The position numbers and the translations under genes are program-made. From positions 345,817 through 409,816 of the forward strand of contig NW_003101671.1 in the NCBI RefSeq assembly GCF_000003855.2: 64,000 nucleotides of DNA, in the 5' to 3' direction. Below, in pieces: positions 10,901 to 23,287 of the stretch (position 1 is its first letter; each line of letters starts with the position of its first letter). The notes below the pieces were generated by a model. The model ran no database searches, was not told the DNA's origin, and saw only the letters and a list, made by a program, of their open reading frames with translations. This DNA is from Blastomyces gilchristii SLH14081 (Eukaryota; Ascomycota; Eurotiomycetes; Onygenales; Ajellomycetaceae).

Positions 10901-13284
10901 TTATGAAATCTATAATAAGAAACTTCTCATGATTGTATACTATTTAAAAGAATGAAACTCTGAACTCTGAAGTATCTCTGAATTTGAGATAATTATAGAT
11001 TATAAGAATCTCAAATACTTTATAACTATCTGTAAACTCACTGAATGATAGATGTGATAATCTGAGTTCTTAAGCTGCTTTAATTTTACAATACACTATC
11101 ATTCTGACAGTCAGAACTTAATAACAGATGCTCTCTCTTAATGAGAGTAAGATATATTATCTGATGTAACAGATACTTACTGAATAAACTGAGAGCACCA
11201 GCTCTTGAATCTGAAGATACTAGTTAATCATAATGAGATCACTCATAGCACTATACATGCTTCATCAGTCAGAACATTCTCTGAACCTACACTGAATAAA
11301 TTGTGACATATAACAGCTTAAACTGATGAACTTCTTCAAGCACTTATTAAAGCAGTATATCAAGAAGCACTCTGATTTCCCTCAGAACTATATATAGACT
11401 GACCGTGTGACCGTGTCTGGGACCAGGACCAGATTTTTTGATAGTTTCATTACCAATTCGACTGATCTCATTACACAGTTTTAACATTAGATAGTAGTTT
11501 CATACTGTTTCAGTGAGACTTACTGTCTACTCTTGTCACATTTTTCAAATGAGACCATGATTTCCACTTCTCAATTTAAATTATTTTTATTGCTTTAAAT
11601 GACTTTAAATCTCATTTGAGTGTTACCAAAAAGTGTTACTTTTTAAAAAATTAAAAATAGTCTAAAAAAAACCTTAAAATGTCTAAAAATAGTAACTTTA
11701 TACTAAGAATGAGACTAAATGGGATCAAATGAGATCACTTTCTCATTTTTTTCAAGTCATGGTTTCATTTTAAGATCTGATATATAGTCACTTTACATGT
11801 TTTTTTGATAGCCAGTCCCAGCGGGATTCACGTCAAGAAATGTATGAGATCAGACCAAATGGGACCAAACATGAAATTCATGGTCCCGGCGGCCAGTCTA
11901 ACTATATATAAGAACTGATATCTCAGAATGTTCAATTGATGATAATAACACTCTATGATTTCATGAATAATGCTGAGTCTCTCACTCTGAACTCTTACAT
12001 ATCTGAATAATGTAAGAGATGCATGATTTACTTATAACTGACTATTCAGACTGTGAATAACTGTATAAAATAATCTTCTGAGAGTTCTACTGATCTGAGA
12101 TATTAAACAGTATTAAACACTTCATCTGAAACTGTAATTATTATTCTTCTATTATCTTATGAAAGAACTGTAGAAAAGATCTGCTAAAATCACTCAATAT
12201 TTCTAATAGAATCTGATAAGATGTAATAATTGACTTTGCTGTTGATCTCTCTAAGAGTAAGAATTATAGAAACATTCTGATCATTATAAATTGATTGAGT
12301 AAAGATGTAATATTGAAATCTTGTGATAAGATGAATGCTGAACAAGTTACTGAAGCTTTTCTACAGAGCCTGTTCTATTGAATATATAAGTTGTCAAGAT
12401 TAATAGTATCAGATCAGAGTCATTAATTTATAAGTACTCTCTGAACAAGAATCTGACAAGTTCTCAAGATTATATACTATCTATCAACTGTCTATCATCT
12501 CAAGACTGATAATGTATCAGAACAGATAATTCAGACTGTAAAGAACTATCTCTATAAGTTCTATAATTACTTATAAGATGATTGACATGATCTGCTTCTA
12601 CACACAGAGATTACTATTAATAAATAAGATGTCATTTCAACAGATGTAAGCTCATTCTTTCTTACACATGATTATCACATGAAAGTGTTGAATCTTCTAG
12701 AGATTACACAGTTCACACTGAACCTCTGCAGTCTGATTCTGATTGCTGATAATATAGTAATGAAGCTCTGAGATATCTGTGACTAAGCAGAAGTCTTCAT
12801 AACAGCTGTGAAACAAGATCAAGAGAATCAAATCAATGTTCACTGAGATCTCACTGAATAATATAAGATAGAAGATCTGATATAATTAAATCTTAAGAAT
12901 ATACAAATCACATATTCATCTCATACACTAGATTACTGTCATGTCAGGTATAAAGTAATAGAAGTTCTAGATAGTCATAACTACTGTCTTAACACATTAT
13001 CAGAGATTTATAATGTATTTCATACAAGCTTGCTCTGCTATGCTGTCACTGATTCATTCTCTTCTCAAATGACTTCTGACTGACAACTGCCGGGAATCAT
13101 AGAAGAAGATAATGAGCTTGAGTGAGAGATTGAAGATATTCTCAATGAGAGATTACACAGCTGTGACTGATAATATCTTATAAAATGAATCAGCTATGAT
13201 TAACTGATCTGAAGTTCAAGTTTCACATTATCTGAAACAGTGACTCTTGACTGATGAGAACTGCTTCTGAAAAGAAAGAACTAA
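7998..13284 (+). pseudogene. Gypsy-1 copy 1 gag-pol
   Basis: Starts at ATG 7998 (MSNKN); a matching start in copy 3 is at 46941. Gag ends with a CX2CX4HX4C zinc knuckle at 8928-8969 (CINCN-SEH..C). Then come a protease with DSS in place of the DSG active site (about 9221), RT with YLND for YLDD at 10331-10342, RNase H (TVIETDFSDY, about 10779), integrase (about 11950-12700) and a chromodomain (about 13117-13260). The stop TAA at 13282-13284 abuts the 3' LTR, so the polypurine tract lies inside the end of pol. Protease and RT are in the -1 frame relative to the zinc knuckle, as in copy 3. A 10-bp tandem duplication near 10410 shifts the frame again. Many TGA stops sit at Trp positions, so it is a pseudogene. 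Confidence 0.88.
11395..11900 (-). mobile_element. 506-bp hAT-like MITE, copy A
   Basis: 506 bp with imperfect terminal inverted repeats beginning TAGACTGRCCG, flanked by an 8-bp target duplication ACTATATA (11387-11394 and 11901-11908). It lies in the RNase H-integrase interval of Gypsy-1 copy 1 and is inverted relative to copies B-D. It has no coding capacity. The 8-bp duplication and TAG terminus suggest hAT-type mobilisation. Its ends keep CCG, GGG and CG motifs that the surrounding Gypsy-1 has lost. Confidence 0.88.
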
Positions 13285-13593
13285 TGTAGCAGACTGTGCC
13301 TGATCAATTATATAGACTATTCTGTTACACTTCACAGATTTCAATCACTTCATTCTTGAATGTGTACACTTCAATTCTCAGTCATTCTCAATTGCCAATC
13401 CTCGGCCACTATGAACGCGCGTATATTCTTCCGCCCCGAAGCTCCACTGCATACATCACCACATACATGTATAAATATTCATCTCAATTGCTGATTCTTG
13501 CACTTTCTCTTTCTTTCCTTCTCTAATGTTTTTATCTTTGTTAAATAAGACCTATCAATATAATACCGATCTATTCAGCGTAGACTCCTTACA
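13285..13593 (+). repeat. 3' LTR of Gypsy-1 copy 1
   Basis: 309 bp, TGTAGCAGAC...CTCCTTACA, the same length as the 5' LTR. It follows the purine tract GAAAAGAAAGAAC. The start has changed from TGTGGC to TGTAGC (GG to AG). The middle keeps some CG dinucleotides (GAACGCGCG, about 13413) absent from the body of the element. Confidence 0.9.
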
Positions 13594-15559
13594 ATTTTCA
13601 TTTCAATTAAGAAATCTATTTCAATTCAGTTCATTTTCAGAGTTAATTGATGAAAATGAAGAAGAGACTCTTTCTCTGATTATATAATTTAAGCTTATCT
13701 TTATAACTCTCAGAGTATAGTTTATACAGGTCTTTTCAAATCTAATAACAGAAGAAGGAATTGAAGCTTCAATTTTCATTGCTTTAATAGAAGATGATTT
13801 GAATGCTCTCAGAATTCTTCTCAAAGCTCTGTTTTACAGACTTTGAAAGAGTGCAGTGAAATTTCCTTGATTATTTTATTAAACTTGAACTTCATAATCA
13901 GCTACTGAGATAATACAGACTATATATAACTGTCTCATAGCCTGAAAGAATAGACCTCTCTCTGTATTTGATAGTCTGATAATGTTGTTTAATAGTCTGT
14001 CTACCTTGACAGTTCTTTATTGAATATGATATTTAAAATTCAACTTGAAGTTTAATCATACTTCTAATCATTTGACATTTAAACTGAGTTTAATCTCTCT
14101 ATTTAAAAGAGTTAGAGATAGTTCTTTCTCATTGAATCTAGAAAAGAAATGAATTAACTCAGTTTTATTCATATCAAATTAAATTTAATTAATATCTACT
14201 CTGACAAAGATTTTCTTTACAGCTTTTTCAATCACTTTTAAATTCTCTTTGATAGTTTTTAAGCTGTAGACTAGATCAATATCATCTACATAACTCAAAG
14301 ATTGTACTATTTTCATATTTCTATCTTTGAATAGATATACAGTGTATATTGCAAATAAAATGAGTGAGATTAAAGATTCTTACAGCACTTCTATTTTTAT
14401 CTCAGTCTTATCTTATTTCATTTCATCAAAGAAAAGTTGTATAATTCTTTTAGACATAAAACAGTTAACTCATTTTATTAGAGAAAGTGATAGTTTTAAC
14501 ATCTTCAAAGTCTGAATTAACTTTGACTTTGAAACATAATCAAATGCTTCTTTTATATTAATAAAAACTGCAGTTGAGATCAGATCTTAATACTTTACTA
14601 TTTAAATATTATAAATAACTGAGAGAACAGTGTTAATTACAGAACATTATTTTCTATCTTTCATTTATTCACTGAATAAAAGAGAGCTATTAATAAAGCT
14701 TATAAAAGATAGTTAAGTAGCTATTATCTTTTTCAAAATCTTTTCTAGACAGTTTAATAGAGATATTACTCTATATGACTTAGAAATTGAAGTTTTTCTA
14801 TTAAATTTTGCAAGAATTACTTCAGTGACTTCTCTTCAGCATTCAAAATGATATTTATTTTTCAAGAGATTGAAAAAGAGCTTAAAATATTCATTCTTTA
14901 AGTAGAAATATATATTTTGAATAATTAAGTGATTAATTGAATCAGGCTCTGCAGCAGTTTTAACAGAACTTGAGAAGATAGCTGACTCTAATTCATCTTG
15001 TATAAGATCAGATCATTCTCAGTCATTTTCATCAATATAGTTAAGAAGTGATATATTCTCTTTCTCTGAGTCTGAATCTGATGAGTTCTGAAAGAGAATT
15101 CTTATAAAAGCTTGATATTTTTTCTTAAAAGAGTTTGCTATATATGATTCATTCTGAAAGTTATATTCTAAGACTGAAAGTTTTGCTACACTTCTTATTT
15201 TAGTATAGTTAAAAGCTTTAAAAACTTTCTTTTCTTATACTTCTTCAAGAAATTTATTTCAGCAGTCTGTTTTAGCTCTTGTAATATCTGAAAAATATTC
15301 ATTTCTGACAGCTTTAAACTCTTCATCAGATATTACATAATTCTTTCAATCTCTTCTAGTAATAGCTAATTCTTTTCTTTTAGATGAGATATTCTCATTT
15401 TATCAAGATTTTGAATACTCAGAAGATTTTCTCTTTGAAATATTATCTCTAACACTTGTTAGAATAATAGATGTAATGAGCTTCACTCTATTCTCAAGCA
15501 TTTCATTTGAGATATCTTGATCAGAATTTCAATATAGCTCACTCTATCTTTCAGATTTT
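13594..15559 (-). pseudogene. LINE L1 ORF2, reverse transcriptase part
   Basis: Continuation of L1 on the far side of Gypsy-1. On the minus strand it encodes a LINE-type RT: the catalytic YVDD is intact at 14281-14292, and an EAFD-V block (LINE motif A) lies near 14540. It is cut at 15559 by the LTR of Gypsy-2 copy 1; the endonuclease and ORF1 of L1 are not in the window. Scattered stops show it is dead. Plus-strand frames here (for example 14327-14515) are antisense shadows that recur in every LINE copy. Confidence 0.85.
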
Positions 15560-15726
15560 TGTAATTCAAAGATTGCTTGAGTCAGTGTATAATTACAGAT
15601 GTACACTGACTTCTTATATACTGTATACTAAATTAATTGATGACTGCTATGACTTCTTTACATTTGTAAGCAAGTTCAGAAGCAGCTGTGTTATTATCTG
15701 ATAATTGTACATTCTTTCAAATTACA
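15560..15726 (-). repeat. 3' LTR of Gypsy-2 copy 1
   Basis: 167 bp, TGTAATTCAAAG...CAAATTACA on the plus strand, matching the 176-bp LTRs at 51095-51270 and 59231-59406 with small deletions. The sequence next to it on the internal side, read on the minus strand, is the purine-rich GATGAGAGAGAA, a plausible polypurine tract. Confidence 0.85.
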
Positions 15727-15839
15727 TTCTCTCTCATCAGATTCAGTCACACTTACATGATCATGATATCTGTCTAGCTTCATGTGAATTAGCATGTCAC
15801 TAGTGTTCATGATTATATGATCTATCTCTGATTCAGCTA

Positions 15840-16688
15840 GTGTTCTGTGTACATTCTCACAAAGAAACTTTCACTATATTATATTACTTATTTACTAACT
15901 TTTCTCATTCTTCAATTATCTTCTTCATTATCATCATCATTGAATGTTATCATCTCATTCAAGATTTCTGTTTCTTCTTCTGTTCAACATCTTCTATTCA
16001 TTTATCTATCACATTGTATGCATTCCTGGTGATGATCTTTTATTCTCATAATAAGTATCATTGTAGTACTCATACTGAGCAGTTCATTAGCAGTAAGTGT
16101 AATACATTGTGAAATGTGATCAGGACTTGTTTTCTTCTAATAATTATCAGAATATATTATCATGAATGACATGTCTTCTTCATCTTCTTATACATTCTCA
16201 ACTGTTTTTCTTCTCAGCAGGCTTCTGATTATGTTTTCTGACATGATTTTGTGTGGACACAGATGCTGATGTTTATTTTTATTTATATAGAATCTTCACA
16301 TGTTGACAGATCTGTGTCTGCTAATGATAGTGAACACCTCAATATTGAATTATTGATTGAAAACTTGAAGAACATGATAATGAAGAAATTATCTATATCA
16401 TGTGTGGCCAGATCTTCTGCATCTTCTTCTGCCTCTTCTGCTGCTGTTTCTCCCTCTGCTGCTCCCTCTCAATCTTCTACTCTTGTCCCTGTTTTCAGTT
16501 CTTCTGCTTCTGCTATCTCTGTTCCCCCTGCTTCTGTCATCTCTGCTTTTGTTATCAGCTCTCTCTGTTTCAAGAAGAGGTTGTGTAGACTTAATAAATC
16601 ATGTTTCTCAGTGTGTATGCTCTCACCCTTCTTACTGATTCTTAGAATAATCTATTGCATGAAGACTGTGTATAACATGACTATTTAA
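15840..16688 (+). pseudogene. Antisense ORF 1 of Gypsy-2 copy 1 (unknown function)
   Basis: One plus-strand frame stays open for about 283 codons with only three TGA interruptions (consistent with former Trp codons); its uninterrupted part is 16251-16688 (145 codons). It is antisense to pol and lies between integrase and the 3' LTR. The product has Cys/His-containing N-terminal sequence, then a Ser/Ala/Pro-rich linker (about residues 50-100 of the uninterrupted part) and a conserved end KTVYNMTI. A counterpart occurs at 51815-52237 in Gypsy-2 copy 2. No known domain was recognised. It could be an accessory antisense gene, as reported for some plant Gypsy elements, or a captured gene. It could also be an accident of base composition. 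Confidence 0.4.
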
Positions 16689-16993
16689 AGCTCAGTTGCA
16701 GACACTGATTATTACATTCATTTCAAATATTTATAATGAGACAATTATTCATTTATATCAGAGAATCACTCTTCTTCTCAACAGTGTTAAGATTGTAAGT
16801 CTTTTCTTTTTTCTCTTCTCTTCTAACACTGATTTTTCTAGAAAAAATTGTTATGAGTTTTATTGTGCATGAAGTTGTGATATTCACAGATATTAAGAAA
16901 CTTTTTACAACTGTTAAATTCAATATTGTGAGTATATCTGCTCTGATGAATATCTTCAGAATGATTAACCTGTATCAGTCTATTCTCTAGTGT

Positions 16994-17218
16994 TTGTCAT
17001 TCAACTTTATAATGCAGGTGAAGAATATCTGTGTTTTCAGAAATAGAAATGTGAATATTGTACTCTTTCACATCTGCAGACATGAGACTTATACACCTTG
17101 TCTGAGATATTATTATGAGAATGAGCTGTTCACATACTGTGTTCTGCTTTCTGCATTTCTTCATGTCTCTCTCTCTCTTTCTGAGAAGCCTTGTATGTGT
17201 TGTAATTGCATGTACAAT
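16994..17218 (+). pseudogene. Antisense ORF 2 of Gypsy-2 copy 1, cut by MITE B
   Basis: Plus-strand frame with product MQVKNICVFRNRNVN..., Cys-rich (CLRYYYENELF, then CMCCNC). It is disrupted by MITE B at 17219. The counterpart in copy 2 (52569-52820) is uninterrupted and similar in sequence. Function unknown. Whether it joins antisense ORF 1 by splicing cannot be decided; a possible AG acceptor (TGCAG) lies at its start. Confidence 0.35.
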
Positions 17219-17724
17219 TAGACTGGCCGCCGGGACCATGAATTTCACATTTGGTCCCATTTGGTCTGGTCCCATACATTTCTTGGCGTGAATCCCGCTG
17301 GGACTGACTATCAAAAAAACATGTAAAGTGACTATATATCAGATCTTAAAATGAAACCATGACTTGAAAAAAATGAGAAAGTGGTCTCATTTGATTCCAT
17401 TTAGTCCCATTCTTGGCATAAAGTTACTATTTTTAGACATTTTAAGGTTTTTTTTAGACTATTTTTAATTTTTTAAAAAGTAACACTTTTTGGTAACACT
17501 CAAATGAGATTTAAAGTCATTTAAAGCAATAAAAATAATTTAAATTGAGAAGTGGAAATCATAGTCTCATTTGGAAAATGTGACAAGAGTAGACAGTAAG
17601 TCTCACTGGGACAGTATGAAACTACTATCTAATGTTAAAACCGTGTAATGGGATCAGTCGAATTGGTAATGAAACTATCAAAAAATCTGGCCCTGGTCTC
17701 AGACACGGTCACACGGTCAGTCTA
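17219..17724 (+). mobile_element. 506-bp hAT-like MITE, copy B (best preserved)
   Basis: 506 bp from TAGACTGGCCGCCGGGACC to the inverted end GGTCACACGGTCAGTCTA, with 8-bp duplication TGTACAAT (17211-17218 and 17725-17732). The empty site is seen in Gypsy-2 copy 2 near 52768. GG, CC and CG are well retained, in contrast to the Gypsy-2 host, so this copy landed after most of the host's mutation or escaped it. Confidence 0.9.
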
Positions 17725-17817
17725 TGTACAATTCTAAGATCAGTAGATATTCATTCAGTAATTATTATCCCTGCTTTTGTAGTTTTTGTACACTAACAAT
17801 AGTTCTTAGTTACTTCA

Positions 17818-18189
17818 GTGCCAGAGATTATTTTAATTAAAGATGATAATACTGCTAAGACTATTCTCTTTCACTCTCAAGCTTCTTCTATCACTTTCTC
17901 TCTCTTCTCTGCAGAGAAGGTTGTGTATACACTGAGTCATAAGTATTTAACTCTGAGTAGCTCTCACTGTTATTCATCTGATTCTGCATCTTCTTCTTCT
18001 TCTATTTCTTTTATCTCTGTTCTCTCTGCTCTGGCTTCTGATTCTGTGAGTTTCATACTCTTCTTCAATTTTTCTATATATATGTGTACACATTTCTATA
18101 TTAGTATTTCAGTCAATCTTGTGATAAATAACATTAATGTCATACACACAGTGATAGAGGAATCAGAGATGTGTGCAGCATTGTTATAA
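17818..18189 (+). pseudogene. Antisense ORF 3 of Gypsy-2 copy 1
   Basis: 123-codon plus-strand frame antisense to Gypsy-2. The N-terminus is MPEIILIKDDNTAKT, the centre is a Ser-rich stretch, and a conserved block FYISISVNLVINNINVI lies near the end; readable sequence continues past TGA codons to about 18290. The counterpart in copy 2 is 52969-53235. No domain recognised. Confidence 0.35.
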
Positions 18190-18599
18190 GAGCAGCTTAC
18201 AGCTCTTGAATTTCTTACAAATCTTGAGTTTTGAGATTTTCTTTGTTTTTGATGTTTTTTGAGTGATGTGATGTTGAAAATAGATTAATGTATAATGTAT
18301 GAAAATGAATGAAATGTGTATGATAACATTTGTCTTTTACAGCTGACTCTTACAGTTGATGATCAATTTATTGCTCTTTTCTTATACTTTTTCTTTGTCT
18401 GCTAGTCACTACTCTTATACAACCTCTATATAATACAGTGTTCAGTGACTAGATTCAGCAGCTTTCATCTTTTGTAATTCTGTCTTATGTATTATACTGT
18501 CTCTCTTCACCTGCTCAGATCACTACAGTAAACAGCTCATTGAAATTAATCTTATCTAATCTCTAAGTGTTTTCAGAAGTTAAGACAACTTAGTCTCAC

Positions 18600-21500
18600 A
18601 TGTCTGCAGATATTTCAGATGATTTGTTCTCTGTAATCTTCATAATTGAACTGATATAAACAGTTAAATCTCACTCTGAATTCCTTTTTCTTCTGTGATC
18701 TGACTTATGTACAAGTCTGCTACTTTAAGACTGTTCTTTATCATGTTGCATCTGCTATCTGTGATATATTATTATACAACTAGCTACAGTCTCATCACTT
18801 ATTGAAGTGTGATATTCATCTGATTTCTTCATTGCTTCTCATTCTTTTCTTATAATTATGAATAGATTGAAATAAGTGAGATTATCTGATTTATAAGCAT
18901 CTATAATTTCTCTTACTTTGTGAGACTTTTCAATTATAAGTCTCTTCTTTTTTAACACTGATGATAGTGCTGTGAATAATTATAATTCACTCAGATCTTG
19001 TATCTTTGCTTTCATAAGTTATGAATTATTTATTAAGTTGTGTAAGACTCATCTCTCTAATTCTTTCAATGTATATGTTCTCAGAGAATGTGATTTAAGT
19101 ATTTTATATAGCTCAAATTATCTAGATTGAAACTTCTCAGAACTCTCATTGTATATAAGAACTTACATTCTTATCTTAAGACTTGATTTCTTAACTAGTG
19201 AGTCTCATATTCTTTTCAATTGAATTGCTCAGTTCAGAAGTAACTCATTAGCTTTTATATATGTATAACTGATCTCTTTCTATCTTGATTCTACATTTAT
19301 AACTGTTGTATCTGCAACTGCTGTTTCTGCTGTGTCTGCAACTGATGTGTCTGCAACTGCTGTTCTCTTTCTCACCTTTTTCAAAGCATTCTTCAGGATG
19401 CGCGGATGCAATTCATATAATAGATAGAATGATGAACACTTGAAGACTGTATACTGTTGAATCTGTGTGACTAATAGCATCTGTCTGAGATATTTATCTC
19501 ATAGTCTTGTAGACTTGCTCACTAGATATTTCATCAGCATATTGCTCAAGATTTCATTCAAGTGTTTTATCTTCTCATTCATTCATGAATGATATGATAT
19601 TGTTCTATAATATCTTGTCTATAACTGGCTCATAAAATGCCTCACTGCTTCTTTTATAAGGTTCACACTATTATCAGTTAGAATCTCATATAACATTTCA
19701 TAGTTGATATAGATCTTATCATGTAGAAACTTCATCATTATCTTCTCTATTATCTCTGAAACTGCTTTCATGACTGATCAGTCAGTAGTGTAATCAATAG
19801 CAGTGATTATTCATCAATTTTCATTTGATATTTGTGATAATATATCTATGAGATTCACTCTTCATTATTTGAACAGTTGTATTATACACTTTATCTGATG
19901 TTGCACTTTCTCATATTCTAACTCTTTCTTAGATTCTTTTGCAACCTGGTAATTCAGGCACTTGTGAGTATACATCTGAATATTCTCAGTCATGCTTGAT
20001 CAGTATACTCTTGATTCAAGTACATTCATAAGTTCAGAACTTTCTAAGTGACTGAATTTCTTGTACATGTGAGCTATCAAGTCATATCTAAATAAATGTT
20101 CTAGATAGAGAGCTTCTGCATATTCTAGATTATAGTAAAGCATAATATCATTTTTCAATTTCCTTAGCTTGAAGTTCAGAAGTATCTCTTCTACTACTTT
20201 CACAAGATGCTTATTATCTGATATCTTATCATTCTTCAAGTAAGAGATCATTGTGTTCACTCATTCTGATTTCTTACATCTTCTCAGTGTGTTTAATATA
20301 AACTTCTCTTTTACTTAATTTATAAAACTCTCACTCATGAAATCAGATCTGTGACTGATTACATCAGATATTACAGTGTTCAATTCCTTTCAGTATTTAA
20401 TATAAAGATTGTACACTTAGAACTTCAAGATTCAATGTACTAAGTGTTTGAAAGATTTTATCATTAATTATAGATAGATAAGGCTTTTATAATCTGTGAT
20501 CACTGTTGTTGTATGCCTGTTATCAATATATCTATTTCATAATATCAGTGTGTGCTTGATTGTTAGTAATTTCTTTTCATACACTGAGTAATTGAGCTCA
20601 GCATCTAATAGTTTTCTATCATTATATGTTATCAGATGCAGCTTGCTATTCTTACTTATCTATAGAAGAGTGTCTCTGATAGCTTATTCAGATGTGTCTG
20701 TCTTAATATAGAAAGATTTATCACAATCTGATTGAATAAGCACTGAGAATGTTATTACACATTTTCTAAGTGTGAGAAAAGTCTCTTCACACATAGTATT
20801 TCAGATGATTGAATGAAACTTCTTCTTTCATAGATTTATATCTGTTTCTCTTAAGAGATCTGAGAGTGATGCAGATATTCATGTAAAATCCTTAATAAAT
20901 CTGCAGTAGTATGAGATTAACTCAAGAAACTGTTATATATAATATACATTTCTCAGTTACAGTCAATTTGCTATAACATTCAATTTCTCTGAGATGAAGT
21001 GTATACAGTCATCACTCACTATATATTCTACAAACTTCAACTCTTCTGTTTTAAATATACACTTTGTTGATTTGATGTAGAGCTTATACTCTGCTAGAGT
21101 TATAAGCACTTTATTGAGATGCTTCAGATATTCATCATATAAGTTTGAAAAGACTAGAATGTTATTGAGATATACAAGATATGAGGTTTTATTCTGTTTA
21201 TGAAGAATCATATTCATTATTATTTAAAAGATGACAGGTGTATTTATCAGACTGAATGATATTATCAGGAATTTGAACTTTTCTCATTATATATTAAATA
21301 CAGTTTGTGAAACTGACAGTTTGTCTACACAGATCTGTCAGTATTCTGAGAGAAGATTGATCTTTGATAGATATCAGGTATTTTCAATCATATTCAACTG
21401 TTGTTGAATTTATAACAGTGAATATTCATTCTTAATTGTAAGCTTGTTAAGTGCTTGATAATTGATACACATTCATCACTTCTCACCCGTCTTTTTCATG

Positions 21501-23287
21501 AATAGAACTGAAAAGGCTCATGTGCTTGATGAGAGTTGTATGAGATCATGTTCTAGAAGATCTGTGATCTGACACTTCTGTTCTTCAAGATACATTTGTG
21601 ATAGAGAGTATGTATTCTGATTGACTGATTTCATATTCTCTATGTCAATCTCATATACAAATTCTCATTTCAGCAGCAATTCTGATAAAAGATCTGTTCA
21701 GAAGATCTTCTCATACTTCTTTAGAAGCTTCTTCATATATTTATTCTTCTATATATTCTTTATCTTGATTTTCTCCACTTCTGAGTTCTGTATGATATAC
21801 AGAATGCTTTCAGATGAGATCTTGTGAATCATTCTCTTTACTTATTGATATATAAGCAGATTTAATTCTTCTATATCAGAGATGTGAAATGTTCTTCTCA
21901 TATCAGTTAATAGATTTGTATGAATCATTTTCCTTCTATCAGTCAACTGTATATGATATGTACATCATTGAATCTGTGAATTGAATCTTTGAAATCACTC
22001 AAGTCTGAGAATAAGATCATATTTCATGTTCTGCAGCTCTTGTACTGAAATATAACATAATCATTCTCTGAAGTGCAAGGGAACTCTTACTCTTGTAGAT
22101 GATAATAAATATCAGTTATCAGACAATCTTATATATCAGGAATTCTTCACTTGATGAATCTCTTTCAGTCTTCAGATCATATAATCATTAATATATTATA
22201 TAGATACTTCTGTATCTGCTAACACTTTTACAGTCATCTCTTGATTCTTATTCAAGTGTCTCTTATACATTAACATTTCAGGTCTTAAGACATTGAGATG
22301 AGTGTCTGCTTCATTCTCACCTGTATCTCAGTCAGAAGCCTGCTTTCTCTTGATGTTTATAGAATTCAGAGAGTCATCTAACACAGACATCTCTTTCACT
22401 TTGAAGACTTTTTATAGAATATCAGTGAGTGTCTTCAAGCTCACTGATTTTGCTAGTTTTTTAACTCTCTTGACTGCACATGCTGTGTACAATCTTTTAC
22501 ATCATGATTTTAATGTCTGCAGTTGAAGCAAGCTCAGTGCTTATAATATCAAAGTTTTCATTCAGAGAATTCTTTTTTCAGAGAATTCAGTGCTTTAGTG
22601 ATAGCATTCAAATCTAGATTCATCACATTCAGATATGTGACTTGTATTAGAGAAGTCTGATTATCTGTTCTCTGCTGAGATATACTTGATTGCAGTATTT
22701 TCTATTACAATTAACTCACTTATTCTTATACAATGAGAATATTGTATACTTCTTTCACTGTGTCTGATTATAAGATTAAGCATTTTCATTCTGCTCTTAA
22801 CTCAGATGTAAGATCATGAATGAAGATCTATAAACAGAAAGATGTTGAAAGCTCTTCATTTAATATGAGATAGTGTAAACTGAAGTGTGTGAAGTATAAT
22901 ATAAGATCACTCACTTATCTATACTCAGTGAAGCATTTGTAACACTTATCTCATATATTCACTTTCTCAAAGTTGTGCAAGATTCATTTGAAAAACTCAT
23001 TTTGTATTTATGAGAATGAATATCATTTCAGATCTGTGAGATTCATCTTTTCATCAGTTATTTATAATGACTTCACTTTTCTGTGTAGAAACACAGCAGA
23101 TCTTAAGACTTATTGAAATTTTATTAACTATCTGTCTGTGAGTTCTTATTCAATCTGATAATATGATTACATCTGACTTAGTCAGCTGATTACAGCATTA
23201 TTTTTTCAGTCATCATTGAAGCTTGATAGCTTCAGCAGATCTCTCAGCTTAATATATTTTATACTCAGATTCTCATTCTGCACAGTG
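18600..23287 (-). pseudogene. Gypsy-2 copy 1 gag-pol relic
   Basis: Minus-strand Ty3/Gypsy polyprotein remains; the 3' boundary near 18600 is approximate. From the right: gag zinc knuckle CX2CX4HX4C at 22489-22530 (with a TGA/TAA-type stop at the aromatic position), protease region (about 22100), RT with YLNN for YLDD at 21161-21172 followed by ILVFSN and LKHL, RNase H (about 20300-20900), integrase (about 19450-20250), and a C-terminal extension with an Ala/Val/Asp/Thr tandem repeat (about 19290-19380). Most of gag is missing because LINE L2 starts at 23288. No chromodomain seen. Confidence 0.8.

Larger units (their letters stand above)
7377..13593 (+). mobile_element. Gypsy-1 copy 1, complete chromodomain LTR retrotransposon (decayed)
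   Basis: Two 309-bp LTRs (7377-7685 and 13285-13593) bound a gag-pol region. A 5-bp target duplication ATTTT (7372-7376 and 13594-13598) shows insertion into LINE L1, whose sequence reads on across the element. Domain order protease-RT-RNase H-integrase marks Ty3/Gypsy, and the C-terminal chromodomain marks a chromovirus. The length is 6217 bp including the 506-bp MITE at 11395-11900. Coding capacity is destroyed by many stops. Confidence 0.93.
15560..23287 (-). mobile_element. Gypsy-2 copy 1, missing its 5' end
   Basis: Minus-strand Ty3/Gypsy element. Its 3' LTR (15560-15726) abuts LINE L1. The body aligns with Gypsy-2 copy 2 (51095-59406) until 23287, where LINE L2 begins. The 5' LTR and gag N-terminus are absent from the window, so the L2 junction involved loss of sequence or the remainder lies elsewhere. 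MITE B (17219-17724) is inserted in it. Internal order from the 3' LTR inward: antisense ORF block, integrase, RNase H, RT, protease, gag zinc knuckle. Confidence 0.88.

Noticed and set aside
7998..13284. TGA at Trp positions suggesting a code in which UGA means Trp (mitochondrial-type)
   Set aside because: The same copies also show Gly-to-Ser/Asp/Asn changes, TAA/TAG stops and mutated catalytic residues, all explained by GG-to-GA and CC-to-TC mutation. The intact tubulin gene next door is a nuclear, spliced gene.
14327..14515. 62-codon plus-strand frame starting MNRYTVYIANKMSE, recurring at 25548, 33645 and 63590
   Set aside because: It is antisense to LINE reverse transcriptase and recurs only because the LINE is repeated. 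The minus strand carries the recognisable RT motifs, so this is a shadow frame.
16402..16638. Leu-rich plus-strand frame overlapping antisense ORF 1
   Set aside because: Different frame of the same CT-rich linker; its Leu-repeat product has no counterpart kept in Gypsy-2 copy 2.
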